Shown here: positions 8,936 to 18,653 of the stretch, piece after piece
Numbering within the stretch: position 1 is the stretch's first letter
Layout of the letters: each line of letters begins with the position of its first letter
Notes under the pieces: generated by a model
What the model was told of the DNA's origin: nothing
Databases searched by the model: none
Seen by the model: only the letters and a program-made list of their open reading frames with translations
Program-made: the position numbers and the translations under genes
Virus record (IMG/VR): IMGVR_UViG_3300028581_000014
Coordinates: 62,001 to 126,000 of that record
DNA: 64,000 nt
Source: a virus
Strand: one strand, 5' to 3'

Positions 8936-11900
8936 TTATGTTGTGGTTCCACTAAGTGGACATTCAATTCCGTTTATCATTACTGGTTTAGTTGCAGTAT
9001 ATGGATTTGGGTAACAGCTAAGACACGGATTATTATTAATATTTTCAAAATCATACGAGTCTAGTAAATCACCATATTTATAGTCTTCAGCTGGACAATC
9101 GTATGGTAAATAAAAAAACTCATTAAAAAATAACATTGACCACTCTGGTATTATTACTCTAAAATTTAATTTATTGTTGTTGGTATAATCAGTTAAAATT
9201 TGTCTCCAATTATTATTACTAGTAGTAAATGAACCCTTACCAGCTATACCGTTAGGTGTTGTTGGGCCAGCAATAGTAAAACTAACAATATCAACCCAAG
9301 CACCACCAATCCCAGAAGATAATATTTGTAATTTAGCAACATGTTCACTGTTTAATAAATCATTATTATCTAAAATATAAAAATCACCCGTTAAATCTCC
9401 TTTATCAGTATAATCAATATTTAAACTATAACGAGCGAATAAATTACCATTTAGATAAATATCCTTATCAGAACCTAATTGTGCTGGTGGTTCTACATTG
9501 GCTGGTGGTGGTGTGGTTGGTCCAGTAGCTACATCATTAGCCAATATTTGATTGGTTACTGGCTCTACTGGTGTATTAATTATTGTTACGTTTCTATATT
9601 CAGGAACATTAACATTACTAACACCGTTAACGATTTCCCAGTCTACTAAATCAGTATTAACATCAGCTCCAGCGCCAGCTCCAGCAGCAGCACCAGCAGC
9701 AGCACCAGTTCTTTCTGTTTTTTTAGCTATATAATCAGCTCTTGGGTCATATACGTGTGTATTTGCGTAGTAATTGAATGATAACGCATTTTGCAACTTA
9801 TTAATTGGTCCTAATAATGATGAACCACCAATAAATTTAATAGATAAATTTACATTTGCTATCATTGGTTGTACACCGATACCTTCTGGATTTAAATCCC
9901 ATACTATTGGTTCATAATCAATAGTTAGATTATCAATGATTACCTTGGTATTATAAAAATCACCAATTCTAAGTATACAAATAGGTGGTCGACCAAATGC
10001 TAAATTTTTAACACCTAGGGTTTCAAGTGTTGGCCCTTGCCTTGTACACTGGTGAAGGAAAGTTAATCTAGAATTTAAACCCTCTGGTGTCATTGAGTGG
10101 AAGCTTGGGTGAAAGTATTTTATCTTTTCCCTGAAGCTATCAAATACAAATTTATCAGTATCGGCTAATTTATCAAAATAATTTGATTCATCGTATAATT
10201 TATTAATTATCTTAGTATTAATACGTCTATTCTGTTGAGGTGCTTGATTAACACCATTAGGTGTTATTGTATCTTGTTGTGCTAATTCAGGACTAAACGC
10301 AAATGAAACATCCGACTTTCTATCTAATTTACATTGCTGCTCATCTGAGTTACCATCAACTTTACAACCAGTACCAGTTAGTGCTTTACTAGTTTTTATT
10401 ACCTTTAATCTATTAGTTTTATTTGATATATTTAAGTTGGCATTTAAGTAATTATAAATGCTTTCTGTTCTTTTTTGCGCTAAGATATCATTGGTTTCCT
10501 TAACACCCTGTGGGCTAGCATATGATTGAATGGTTATAGTACAATATACCCCCTTCGTCTCAAGATAATTTTCTAATGCTGGTAGAAAAGCAGGGTCTGA
10601 TAAACCGCTGTAAACTGGACCATTTGGGTCTACCTTTAAAGAACCATTAAGACCATAGTTATAACCATCATAATATGTTGAAAAAGTTTCTGGTGATATG
10701 GGTCCACCATCTGAATCTTTTTGAGGAGTCACTTGTCCTCTAATTAATCCAATACCAAAACCTGTACCTTTACCATCATTTGAATAATCAATCTTAGTTG
10801 TTCCAACAATAGCGTTACCATTATTAAAATCGTTTTGTAATCCATTTTCATAACCTAAATCAGTTATTGTAAGTATATCATAAACATCATTTGGGTAATA
10901 TACACTAAAATTAACTGGTGGTACTTCTGGTTCAATTTCTACCTTTTGTGGAAATAAATTAAGATTATTACCATTTGAACTTTCATTACTTACCGTTAGC
11001 TTATCAGCAAACGCAATTGATGGTTCAACACATCCAGCAACAAATGATGCAACATAGTTATCCTCTGGTCCATTAGTTCCTCTAAATGAATTCATGTAGC
11101 TAGAATGGTCTACAATAATACTAAATGATAGGTTACCACTTCTTTCGGTATTATTATATGTGTAGATTGGTTCACCCCTACCTATAAATTTATTTGTTTC
11201 CCAATCTACACTTGATGTTTCACTAAATTGGATATTATATGGTGGAAACCACATGATTCTACCTCGTTTACCTGTGGTTAAGTCACCACTTCCTATTTCA
11301 ACAGGTGGTAAATCTGCTATATCATCTTGCCAAGCTAAGTTTTCAATTGAAAACATATAATTTTTAGGATTTGTTTTCGTACCCTTTGCTGGGTCGTTTT
11401 GTATATCAGTTGTATATGGAGCTATCTTTGGAAATCCATTATCATCAAGCGTTGAATTAATCGTTTGAAATCTATATGGTACCGTTGCATTTAGACCAGA
11501 TTTTCTAACCATCTTAGATACCGTATCATATCTATTTAACGTAGTCCAGCTTCTACAAAATGTATTTTCAGCGTTAGCACCCTTATCTACAACACCATTA
11601 GCATTGTAAAGCGACCCACTTAAAACAGCACTACCTTTAGATATCCCATCAGCATTAGCTGTTTGTATTTGACTTGATGTCTGACCCATTTCACCCTTAA
11701 CAGAAACAATGCTTTTCATTCCTACGCTATTAAATAGCTTTTGTGTTTTAAACAATAGAGATTTTTTGGTATGTAAATCCTCACCTTCTATTAACTCATC
11801 AAATTCAGTAGACGCATTTACGGCATCGCCATTACCTGTTGTCCATGTAAACCCAACATCACTAATCTTCCTGTTGTTATATCCTACATTACCCCTTGGT

Positions 11901-13267
11901 CCAGTAAAGGTTTCTTCGGGCGATTTAAAGCCATAATCCGACACCATCTTATCTCTTTGGTATGATATCTCAGGTATTACGTTTTTAGGGTCGCTAGGTT
12001 GCGCTATGAAGTTATAAATCGTAGCCTTGTCCGAATTATAAAATGCATATAGGTTTGGATTGATGGCTTTTTCACCTTTATTGTTTAAATAACCTGGTGC
12101 GTAACCACTCCTAAATGGCGTATTATCTGGATTATCATATTCTCCAGTACCAATAAGATTAGCATTTGCGTTTGTAATAAGTGCAACAACTTGTCCTTTA
12201 CCTGTATTTTCAATCATTGCATTAGCTCTTTCAATATTACCAGAGCTATACTCAGAGGTAAATATTGAACCAGCATCACTTAAATAACTTCTAGGTACTG
12301 TAAAGCCAAGTATACTAGCGGTATAATCAAATACTTGACCAGCGGTACTTGAAGGTATCGTTATCTTATAATTAGGTCTAAAGCCAGTTGTACCATTACC
12401 CTTAGCAATACTTAACATATTATCTGATACGTTCAAGGCACCTAGGATATTTTGTTGAGTATTAAATGCTGCATTATTGGCTAATGATAATGCTAATTGT
12501 TGTGCACCAATCATACCTAATTTTGTATCATTGATAGCACCAACAGCACCTAACACTCTTCCAGCTAATGATGACCTAATATCAAAATTAGTAACGATAC
12601 CAGCCTTGGCAAAACCAAGTCCTTGGCCATTTAATATGCTACCAATAATATTTGCCGCTTCAACACTTCCGCTATCACCAACATTCAATGCACCATATTC
12701 ATCAAGATACCCTTTGATTTGTCTATTGATTTCAACTGGTTGAAGACTAATATAATCAGATACGTCTAGTTGTTTAGATGCATCTAAGTATTGATTATAA
12801 AGCGTTATTTTTTTCCTAAATTCGGCAAATTCTGTCTTACCTAATAAACCAAAATTACTAACATCTTGCGTAGCACTAATTGGATATGATTGAGTACCCT
12901 GTGGATAATCTACACTACCAAAAACACCTTGAATTGTTTGGATATCATCAATGTTTAATAATGTTGGTGATATACCATCATCATTCTTGAACTTATTTGG
13001 TAGTATTGCGGTATTATAATTGTTTAAGCCTTCAACTTCTAATGGAAGACCAATGGGTATTACGTTACTATTACCATTAATACTAGTTTCAAGTACAGGT
13101 TCACCAATTCTAGGACTACCATTTAACGAAGTTGATAATTGAGGATATCTTGGTGATAAGTTTCTATTTAATAAAAAATCCCTTAAACCAAGACTAGTTG
13201 CAGTATTGGTAATACTATTCTTGGTTAATTGTGTTGGTGCACCAACATTATAAAATGGAAATGGCAT
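8936..13267 (-). CDS. Large baseplate protein with an OmpA-like segment
   Basis: 1443 residues, probably a virion baseplate protein, placed between the tape measure and the hub genes. Residues ~885-1000 resemble an OmpA C-terminal domain: SYASPQGVKETND, QKRTESIYNYLN and a later DRKSDVSF, matching the spaced Asn and Arg residues that bind diaminopimelate peptidoglycan. After it comes a segment (ILRIGDFYNTK, then NVNLSIKFIG) like baseplate proteins that carry wall-binding modules, then an Ala/Gly-rich linker (AAAGAAAGAGAGA) and a C-terminal domain with three cysteines. A late-type box is 12 bases before the start, and a second, host-type promoter is further upstream. The OmpA call rests on motif spacing and could be a fold coincidence. 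Confidence 0.6.
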   Translation of the reverse strand: MPFPFYNVGAPTQLTKNSITNTATSLGLRDFLLNRNLSPRYPQLSTSLNGSPRIGEPVLETSINGNSNVIPIGLPLEVEGLNNYNTAILPNKFKNDDGISPTLLNIDDIQTIQGVFGSVDYPQGTQSYPISATQDVSNFGLLGKTEFAEFRKKITLYNQYLDASKQLDVSDYISLQPVEINRQIKGYLDEYGALNVGDSGSVEAANIIGSILNGQGLGFAKAGIVTNFDIRSSLAGRVLGAVGAINDTKLGMIGAQQLALSLANNAAFNTQQNILGALNVSDNMLSIAKGNGTTGFRPNYKITIPSSTAGQVFDYTASILGFTVPRSYLSDAGSIFTSEYSSGNIERANAMIENTGKGQVVALITNANANLIGTGEYDNPDNTPFRSGYAPGYLNNKGEKAINPNLYAFYNSDKATIYNFIAQPSDPKNVIPEISYQRDKMVSDYGFKSPEETFTGPRGNVGYNNRKISDVGFTWTTGNGDAVNASTEFDELIEGEDLHTKKSLLFKTQKLFNSVGMKSIVSVKGEMGQTSSQIQTANADGISKGSAVLSGSLYNANGVVDKGANAENTFCRSWTTLNRYDTVSKMVRKSGLNATVPYRFQTINSTLDDNGFPKIAPYTTDIQNDPAKGTKTNPKNYMFSIENLAWQDDIADLPPVEIGSGDLTTGKRGRIMWFPPYNIQFSETSSVDWETNKFIGRGEPIYTYNNTERSGNLSFSIIVDHSSYMNSFRGTNGPEDNYVASFVAGCVEPSIAFADKLTVSNESSNGNNLNLFPQKVEIEPEVPPVNFSVYYPNDVYDILTITDLGYENGLQNDFNNGNAIVGTTKIDYSNDGKGTGFGIGLIRGQVTPQKDSDGGPISPETFSTYYDGYNYGLNGSLKVDPNGPVYSGLSDPAFLPALENYLETKGVYCTITIQSYASPQGVKETNDILAQKRTESIYNYLNANLNISNKTNRLKVIKTSKALTGTGCKVDGNSDEQQCKLDRKSDVSFAFSPELAQQDTITPNGVNQAPQQNRRINTKIINKLYDESNYFDKLADTDKFVFDSFREKIKYFHPSFHSMTPEGLNSRLTFLHQCTRQGPTLETLGVKNLAFGRPPICILRIGDFYNTKVIIDNLTIDYEPIVWDLNPEGIGVQPMIANVNLSIKFIGGSSLLGPINKLQNALSFNYYANTHVYDPRADYIAKKTERTGAAAGAAAGAGAGADVNTDLVDWEIVNGVSNVNVPEYRNVTIINTPVEPVTNQILANDVATGPTTPPPANVEPPAQLGSDKDIYLNGNLFARYSLNIDYTDKGDLTGDFYILDNNDLLNSEHVAKLQILSSGIGGAWVDIVSFTIAGPTTPNGIAGKGSFTTSNNNWRQILTDYTNNNKLNFRVIIPEWSMLFFNEFFYLPYDCPAEDYKYGDLLDSYDFENINNNPCLSCYPNPYTATKPVMINGIECPLSGTTT

Positions 13268-13278
13268 AGTACTTTCTA

Positions 13279-13286
13279 TATAAATA
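13279..13286 (-). promoter_or_regulatory. Late-type promoter box TATTTATA
   Basis: Located 12 bases before the ATG at 13267; minus-strand context is AGTATTTATATAG. Confidence 0.5.
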
Positions 13287-13416
13287 CTATGATAAGGTAA
13301 TTTTTACTAAAATAAATGATTAATTATTATTAGTTATACTATATGTATTATACTATTATTTTGTTACTATAGTATTATTATTATATAGTTAATTACAATT
13401 TTTTAACTAATTTATA

Positions 13417-13447
13417 CAAATTTACTACTTTTTTCTGACAAAAACAA
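13417..13447 (-). promoter_or_regulatory. Bacteroidota-type promoter in the 227-bp gap before the baseplate gene
   Basis: On the minus strand TTG (13447-13445), 20 bases, then TAAATTTG (13424-13417). It lies 150 bases before the baseplate gene start. The stretch between is extremely AT-rich and can form a hairpin (ATACTAT and ATAGTAT arms). The 13268-13494 gap holds no ORF that I can support. Confidence 0.45.
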
Positions 13448-13474
13448 GTATTATTTGAAAATAGTTATTAAATA

Positions 13475-13487
13475 GTTGATTATCAAC
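13475..13487 (-). repeat. Near-palindrome after the tape measure stop codon
   Basis: GTTGATTATCAAC, seven bases beyond the stop of the tape measure gene. The complementary form GTTGATAATCAAC lies at 19831-19843, three bases beyond the tail tube stop. The stem is only five bases, so it is a weak terminator at best; an RNA processing or protein-binding site is possible. Confidence 0.4.
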
Positions 13488-13494
13488 CAAATAA

Positions 13495-15912
13495 TTATCC
13501 TTTTTGAACTTGATTAACTGACCTTTGCATTTCAACCTTAATCATTTTGCTAATATCTCGTATGAACATTGGGTCTTTCAATAAATCTACACCCATTGAT
13601 TGGTTACCTGGTATAGAAATCATTAAGCTTCCATTGATATTTAGGTCTGAAAACACATGCTTTATTATACCAGGTTTAGATTCTGCTTTTGATGCAAATT
13701 TATCAATAGCACCACCCTTTTTCATCGCTATTAAGTCATCTTTATTATCAATCGGTGTTATTTTACCATTTTGAATAATACCTCTACCTTTATCATAGTT
13801 GCTACCTAACTTTGGACCGCTATTTCCAATAATACCATCTCCAATAGGGCTAGTAAAAAAAGCATCTGATGCTGCGTAATCACCAATAACCTTACCACCA
13901 AAAGCACCTACTCCTGCGCCAATCAAAGCACCAATAGCGGTTCCAAAACCTGGTATAATACTACCAATAGAAGCCCCTAATAATGCCCCACCAGCGACAC
14001 CACCAGCAAGACCACCAGCAATACCAGCAACGTAACCTGTAACCGTATCATCATTACCCATTGCGCTAGAAGCTTTACTTCCAAGCCACATACCAACCCC
14101 AGTACCTACGGCTGTACCAATCAATGGGCCAGCAATTTTACCAAAACCCTTAGCTAATTCCATGACTCCACCTTTACCTTGTGTAACTGTATTAAAACCC
14201 AAACCCAATTGAACTCCATAGGCATACCAAGTAGCTGCTTTCGCTAAAGCCCATGTACCAAAAAAACCTATTAATGAAGCAACTGGATTGTCTAATATAA
14301 GACCAGCAATACCTGAAACTAAATTACCAATTTCTTTGGCAAATCCACCAATTTTATCCAACCAACCACCTTGTTTCATTTCCATGGTAAAACCATCTAG
14401 ACTAGGTAATAATCTTGTATTTATCGCATCAATAAACGGTAATAATGATTTTTTAAATAAATTAACCGTATTATTAAATGCTTCATCAAAGGTTCTAGCT
14501 TCTTTAGCTAATTCTTTAAGCGTTTTTTCTTCTTTACTTTGCGCTTCTAGGCTAGCTAAGTCCATTTGTGTTATTTGACTGACCAACTTCTTAACTGGTT
14601 TACCGTTAACCATAAATTCAATGTTAGCTTTACCATCTTCAAAAGTTGCAGTGTTCGTAATAAATTCTTGAATTTCTGGGTCACTAACGCTAAATGATAA
14701 CTGAGACCTAATCTTAGTATACTTTGCAGCATTTTTACCAGCTGTTACTAGGTCATCATAGGCAACACCAGTTTGTTCGGCAATCTTTCTAAGCCTATGC
14801 ATTTCAAGTGCTGATACTTGAAATTCACCTGATTCTTTATTAAAATGTACCGATGATTCAGCTGCCTTACCAAGTTCTTTAGTTAATCCTTCCATATCAT
14901 TACGAGCCAAATACATTAAACGAAACGGGTCAGCCATTTGCGCCCAAGCACCACCCATAACTTGCAATTGAGCTGACATATCAACGGCACCTTCAATATC
15001 AAATAACTTGTCAGCCATACCAGTAATTGAATTCATTTCAATACCCAATTTAGTAGTCGTTTCAGCCATCTTAATCAGGCCCTTAACACCACCCTTAAAG
15101 CTATACTTATTTAATAGCTTAAAGTTTTGTTGCATGTTCTTAATAATCTCAGATGCATTTAAACCTAATTTAGAACTGGTATTGACTGATTCTTCAATCA
15201 AGTCTCTAGTCCTTTCAGCTGATATACCCTGCATTTCAAAATCAGCTGCCATCTTTGCAGCACCTTCAGCACCTAAGCCAGTACCCTTAGCCATCTCACT
15301 AATAGCTTCAAGACCCTTACGGCCCAATAGTACTGAACGCCCTAATTCATCACTATAATCAGATTGGTACTTAGCTAATTCTTCGATACCATCACCAATC
15401 TCTAAGGTACTATTTGCAGCCTCTGTTATATCAAAACGTAACATCTTAGATTGATTGGTCATCAATCCCATGTTAAGACTAGATTGCTTGATGGCTTTAT
15501 CCATCTTAAACAATCCATATGAAGATATTTTATCTAGAGTTTTATTAACGGTATTTGGTATATCAAGTATACCCTTAGCAACCATACCAAGACCCTTAGC
15601 GGATATTAATAAACCTTTATTGGTCTCTTTACTTGCTTCTTGATACCTCTTTATGTTAGCCTTAATTGATTCACCCTCTTTCTTTAGTAATTTAATTTTT
15701 GCTTCAATTAAATCTATTTCATCTTGAGTTGCTCCAATTTTGTCTTTTTCAAGTTGAAGGATTATTTCATCTTGACGAACCAATTCTTTTTGTAATGCGG
15801 TCATGGTTTTTAAACCAGATAAATAACCCTCTAAGCTATTACCCATTTCAGCCCTAATCCTAGCACTTTCCTTTAATAAATTAATTTGTTTTTGTAATTC
15901 ATCATTATCCAT
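13495..15912 (-). CDS. Tail tape measure protein
   Basis: 805 residues. It sets tail length inside the tube and leaves at injection. The first ~90 residues are coiled coil (NLLKESARIRAEMG, LQLEKDKIGATQDE). A long helical region follows, then a hydrophobic Gly/Ala-rich segment around residues 535-680 with glycine-zipper runs, and a globular C-terminus. This is the usual tape measure plan. The size would correspond to a tail of roughly 120 nm by the known one-residue, 0.15 nm rule. It follows the chaperone gene and one unknown gene and precedes the baseplate genes, the standard myovirus order. ATG at 15912. Confidence 0.8.
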   Translation of the reverse strand: MDNDELQKQINLLKESARIRAEMGNSLEGYLSGLKTMTALQKELVRQDEIILQLEKDKIGATQDEIDLIEAKIKLLKKEGESIKANIKRYQEASKETNKGLLISAKGLGMVAKGILDIPNTVNKTLDKISSYGLFKMDKAIKQSSLNMGLMTNQSKMLRFDITEAANSTLEIGDGIEELAKYQSDYSDELGRSVLLGRKGLEAISEMAKGTGLGAEGAAKMAADFEMQGISAERTRDLIEESVNTSSKLGLNASEIIKNMQQNFKLLNKYSFKGGVKGLIKMAETTTKLGIEMNSITGMADKLFDIEGAVDMSAQLQVMGGAWAQMADPFRLMYLARNDMEGLTKELGKAAESSVHFNKESGEFQVSALEMHRLRKIAEQTGVAYDDLVTAGKNAAKYTKIRSQLSFSVSDPEIQEFITNTATFEDGKANIEFMVNGKPVKKLVSQITQMDLASLEAQSKEEKTLKELAKEARTFDEAFNNTVNLFKKSLLPFIDAINTRLLPSLDGFTMEMKQGGWLDKIGGFAKEIGNLVSGIAGLILDNPVASLIGFFGTWALAKAATWYAYGVQLGLGFNTVTQGKGGVMELAKGFGKIAGPLIGTAVGTGVGMWLGSKASSAMGNDDTVTGYVAGIAGGLAGGVAGGALLGASIGSIIPGFGTAIGALIGAGVGAFGGKVIGDYAASDAFFTSPIGDGIIGNSGPKLGSNYDKGRGIIQNGKITPIDNKDDLIAMKKGGAIDKFASKAESKPGIIKHVFSDLNINGSLMISIPGNQSMGVDLLKDPMFIRDISKMIKVEMQRSVNQVQKG

Positions 15913-15918
15913 AATATA

Positions 15919-17043
15919 TTAGTTTGTAGATGTTGTTGTATTAGTTGTTGTTGTACCAGATGTGGTATCAGATTTGGTAATAGCAATTGGTTTATAACCT
16001 GGAGAAGCTACACCTCTAATTATTTCAATCCTTATTCTATTTTTTTCTCTGTAAGGTTTATCGTTATTTTTAATTACTAATATACAACTAAAACCATCTT
16101 TTTTCCCCTTTATTGGGTCTTTAATTTCTAATTCAAAAGTTAGACCACTATTTTTACTAACAAGAATAGGGTAATAACCCAGTCTATTATCAACCGTTGA
16201 TTTATATTCTGTTTTTTGTTGTTCGTCAACGTTAAAAATTGTTTTGTTATCTGATACAATGTTTTTAGAGTCTAAAAACATAAAAGTAATTTCTTTACCC
16301 TCTATGAATTCAGCCTTTAAATAATCAGTATATTTTTTATTATTATATGTACGGAGTAAATTTAAAACGCTATAAATACCCTTACCAACAGCTCTCTTAC
16401 CCGTTAATTCAGCAACAAATAGATTTAAAAAACTTGGTTGTGAATAAAATGCTTTTTTTAATAATGGGTCTTTTGATATCATATCATACGCTATCTTAGC
16501 ATCATCTAAAATACCCTCCGTACTACCAGTAGTAGTAGTACCAGTAGTAGTATCTGGTGGTGTAACTAAATCTTCCGAGTCATCACCACCTCCAACGTAT
16601 GGATGGAAATTAATTATATTATTAAGTTTAATATATTTATTTTTTAGTGTCTTATTACTACCAATAAATTGTAGTGTAAAACTAGAACCGTCAGTTGTTA
16701 TAATATTTTTATTTTTAAGGTATATATCAATAGCTTCTTCGTCACCATCAAATTCACCATTACCTAAATTAATATTTATAGCTAAATTAGTAAATTTTTT
16801 TACTAATTTTGCGTTATCTTTTTTAACACTAAAGACATATGTACTATCATCATTTGATACATAACTTAAAACTAATTCGTTGTTACTTTTTGTGGTTAAT
16901 ACGATATCATCATAATGGTCGACCATCTTAGTTAAATCCAATAATACTTTACCTAACTTAACCATTGTAGTCTTATCATACTTAGACTCATTGATATGGT
17001 CCTCAATAAGTTTTAATTGTCGTTCATTAATTATTAATTTCAT
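15919..17043 (-). CDS. Unknown virion-associated protein with Thr-rich linkers
   Basis: 374 residues from the ATG at 17043. A longer frame begins at a GTG at 17085, but that would read through the late-type box, so I reject it. The N-terminus MKLIINERQLKLIEDHINE carries the short amphipathic motif (I-x-E-x-Q-x-K-x-I) seen on other proteins here. A Thr/Gly-rich linker (residues ~165-180) joins two domains, and the C-terminus is almost pure Thr, Ser and Asn. The gene lies between chaperone and tape measure, with seven bases to the latter. A tail assembly or internal structural role is inferred from position. Confidence 0.6.
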   Translation of the reverse strand: MKLIINERQLKLIEDHINESKYDKTTMVKLGKVLLDLTKMVDHYDDIVLTTKSNNELVLSYVSNDDSTYVFSVKKDNAKLVKKFTNLAININLGNGEFDGDEEAIDIYLKNKNIITTDGSSFTLQFIGSNKTLKNKYIKLNNIINFHPYVGGGDDSEDLVTPPDTTTGTTTTGSTEGILDDAKIAYDMISKDPLLKKAFYSQPSFLNLFVAELTGKRAVGKGIYSVLNLLRTYNNKKYTDYLKAEFIEGKEITFMFLDSKNIVSDNKTIFNVDEQQKTEYKSTVDNRLGYYPILVSKNSGLTFELEIKDPIKGKKDGFSCILVIKNNDKPYREKNRIRIEIIRGVASPGYKPIAITKSDTTSGTTTTNTTTSTN

Positions 17044-17054
17044 GATTCTTTTAT

Positions 17055-17062
17055 TATAAATA
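17055..17062 (-). promoter_or_regulatory. Late-type promoter box TATTTATA
   Basis: Minus-strand context AATATTTATAATAAAA, 12 bases before the ATG at 17043. It lies directly after a terminator hairpin, which marks a new transcription unit. Confidence 0.55.
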
Positions 17063-17075
17063 TTAGTTAAAATAA

Positions 17076-17098
17076 AAATACCCACAATGTGGGTATTT
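17076..17098 (-). terminator. Hairpin terminator after the chaperone genes
   Basis: A ten-base perfect stem, AAATACCCAC / GTGGGTATTT, with a three-base loop lies just past the stop codon at 17101. T-rich sequence follows on the minus strand. Confidence 0.7.
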
Positions 17099-17100
17099 AA

Positions 17101-17289
17101 TTAACTTAATGGTATATCACCGTTTTTAAGTCTTTGCTTCAGTGCGGAACCAGAAACCCTGCTTGTTCTAGAACCCTTACCACTTTTAGTCGATTGTTGT
17201 TCTCTCATTTTTTCTTGATGTTCTTCACGTTCTCTATAATCTTTGGTTAACAACCCTAAAAAGAATCGTCTCTCATATGTTGGCATCAT
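17101..17289 (-). CDS. Tail assembly chaperone, frameshifted C-terminal part
   Basis: 62 residues if read from the ATG at 17289, but the same frame is open upstream to 17379, inside the 3' end of the 421-residue gene. The added residues begin GLTANYKVPLLEEIYLCL and are helical and protein-like. A shift at a run of seven T would fuse the two frames into a product of about 509 residues. The visible part is basic and rich in Arg, Glu and Gln. In long-tailed phages the gene pair between tube and tape measure encodes chaperones G and G-T made by frameshifting, and this pair is in exactly that place. The stand-alone ATG reading is the alternative. Confidence 0.65.
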   Translation of the reverse strand: MMPTYERRFFLGLLTKDYREREEHQEKMREQQSTKSGKGSRTSRVSGSALKQRLKNGDIPLS

Positions 17290-17365
17290 TAATACATCTG
17301 AATAAGTAACACCCTTTAAGTGTTGAAGACAAAGATAAATCTCTTCTAATAATGGTACCTTATAA

Positions 17366-17389
17366 TTAGCGGTTAGGCCAAAAAAAGTT
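17366..17389 (-). other. Putative ribosomal frameshift site (seven-T run)
   Basis: Sense sequence AAC TTT TTT TGG in the zero frame (AAC at 17389-17387, T run at 17386-17380). The open downstream frame continues as GGC CTA ACC from 17379, which is +1 (equivalently -2) relative to the zero frame. The zero-frame stop follows four codons later at 17368-17366. Confidence 0.6.
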
Positions 17390-18631
17390 TCGGTTAAGGG
17401 GAAGAAATGTTGTTATGGACCCACCTCTTGGAGTCCCAATAGTAATATCCAAATCAATACCACTTTCAATCTTATCAATATATTGAGTTAATGCCTTAGC
17501 ATCTTTTATTGTAATGTTGCTAGCAAATTCAGTAATTAAGTTTTTATCCCTTATGCCATCAATTTCAACAAAGGTTTTTTGAAGAATATATGTGCTACTA
17601 TTATTAACTGGTAAATTATTAGCCTTATCCTTAGCTAACATAACCTCAATGTCATCAACATCACCACAAGTTAATAGTTTAAACTTGATTTGTCTTTTAG
17701 ATAATGGTAATACAAAATGAAATAATCCTTCTTCATCTGGCTCAGCACCCAACTTTTTATACTTTAAATCATTTAAGTTAATTTCAGTATCAAATGGTTG
17801 ACCATCTTCATCCAATAATGTAACTGGATACATCTCACCATACGCTGTGGCCCTTAAATAAATCATAAGAGCATTCCTGTCACCAATGTGTAAATCTCTG
17901 TACCTTAAATCTGGTTCTAACATTTTTCTATTAAATAGAATAGATAAAAATTGTCCACTTTCAATTAAGTTAGGACTGGTAAGAATATTTTCATCAGCAG
18001 TAGTCATAAATGATACTCTAATGCTAGGTTTCTTATTTCTATATAACTTACCTTCAGATGGTAACGGTACCGTATCTTGTGCTGTATTATAGTTTGGTTG
18101 ATTCAATTCAATTAAATATGAATCAATATTCGGTACTTGTTGTGGTATATTCATAGATTCTTTAGTTGGTTGTTGTGCCGATGGGTTATATTGTGGTTGA
18201 TATGTTGTAGGTTCATATGTTTTAGGTTCGTATGTTTGATTAATTAAACCTTCAGATGCTCTATGGTAATTATCGGTTTGTGTTTGATTATTCGATAATG
18301 CTGCATCTCTAAGCTTCATTTGTTCTTCAGCTTTTGTTCTTATCGCTAAGACTTCTTGGTCATATCTAGATAATACTGGCCTTGGATTTTCAGATAGGTT
18401 TGGTTCAACAACCGTACCATTGGTCTTAAGCATATTTAATTGTGCTTCGGTTCTAAGTCGCATAGCCTCTACAGCATCTATATGTGTGACTGGTGTATCT
18501 GTTGGTTGAGCCGCATTAGCATATATTTCATTGGTTGCATTAGCCTTTTCAGCCTCAAACTTTGCTATTCTCGCCCTTTCGTCAGCCTCATTTTTTTGAG
18601 CTTGGTTTGGTATTACATTTGGTTTTTCCAT
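17366..18631 (-). CDS. Tail assembly chaperone / gp26-like baseplate assembly protein
   Basis: 421 residues. The first ~190 are low-complexity, rich in Ala, Gln, Thr and Pro, with repeated YEPKTYEPTTYQP-like units. From residue ~190 there is a conserved-looking domain starting LPSEGKLY, with DENILTSPNLI, GDRNALMIYLRATAYG and INLNDLKY. I associate this pattern with the T4 gp26-type baseplate hub/assembly family. The 3' end contains a seven-T run after which a second frame continues into the 62-residue ORF. Placed between tube and tape measure, it is the probable tail assembly chaperone. The start ATG at 18631 has a CATAAATA late-box variant 15 bases upstream. Confidence 0.65.
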   Translation of the reverse strand: MEKPNVIPNQAQKNEADERARIAKFEAEKANATNEIYANAAQPTDTPVTHIDAVEAMRLRTEAQLNMLKTNGTVVEPNLSENPRPVLSRYDQEVLAIRTKAEEQMKLRDAALSNNQTQTDNYHRASEGLINQTYEPKTYEPTTYQPQYNPSAQQPTKESMNIPQQVPNIDSYLIELNQPNYNTAQDTVPLPSEGKLYRNKKPSIRVSFMTTADENILTSPNLIESGQFLSILFNRKMLEPDLRYRDLHIGDRNALMIYLRATAYGEMYPVTLLDEDGQPFDTEINLNDLKYKKLGAEPDEEGLFHFVLPLSKRQIKFKLLTCGDVDDIEVMLAKDKANNLPVNNSSTYILQKTFVEIDGIRDKNLITEFASNITIKDAKALTQYIDKIESGIDLDITIGTPRGGSITTFLPLNRNFFWPNR

Positions 18632-18645
18632 AATTTATTCTTATT

Positions 18646-18653
18646 CATAAATA
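18646..18653 (-). promoter_or_regulatory. Late-type promoter box (variant TATTTATG)
   Basis: Minus-strand context ATATATTTATGAATAAG, 15 bases before the ATG at 18631. One base differs from the common TATTTATA core. Confidence 0.4.

Noticed and set aside
17044-17085. GTG start at 17085 for the 374-residue protein
   Set aside because: The extension reads through the late box and part of the terminator hairpin; ATG 17043 begins a typical N-terminal motif.
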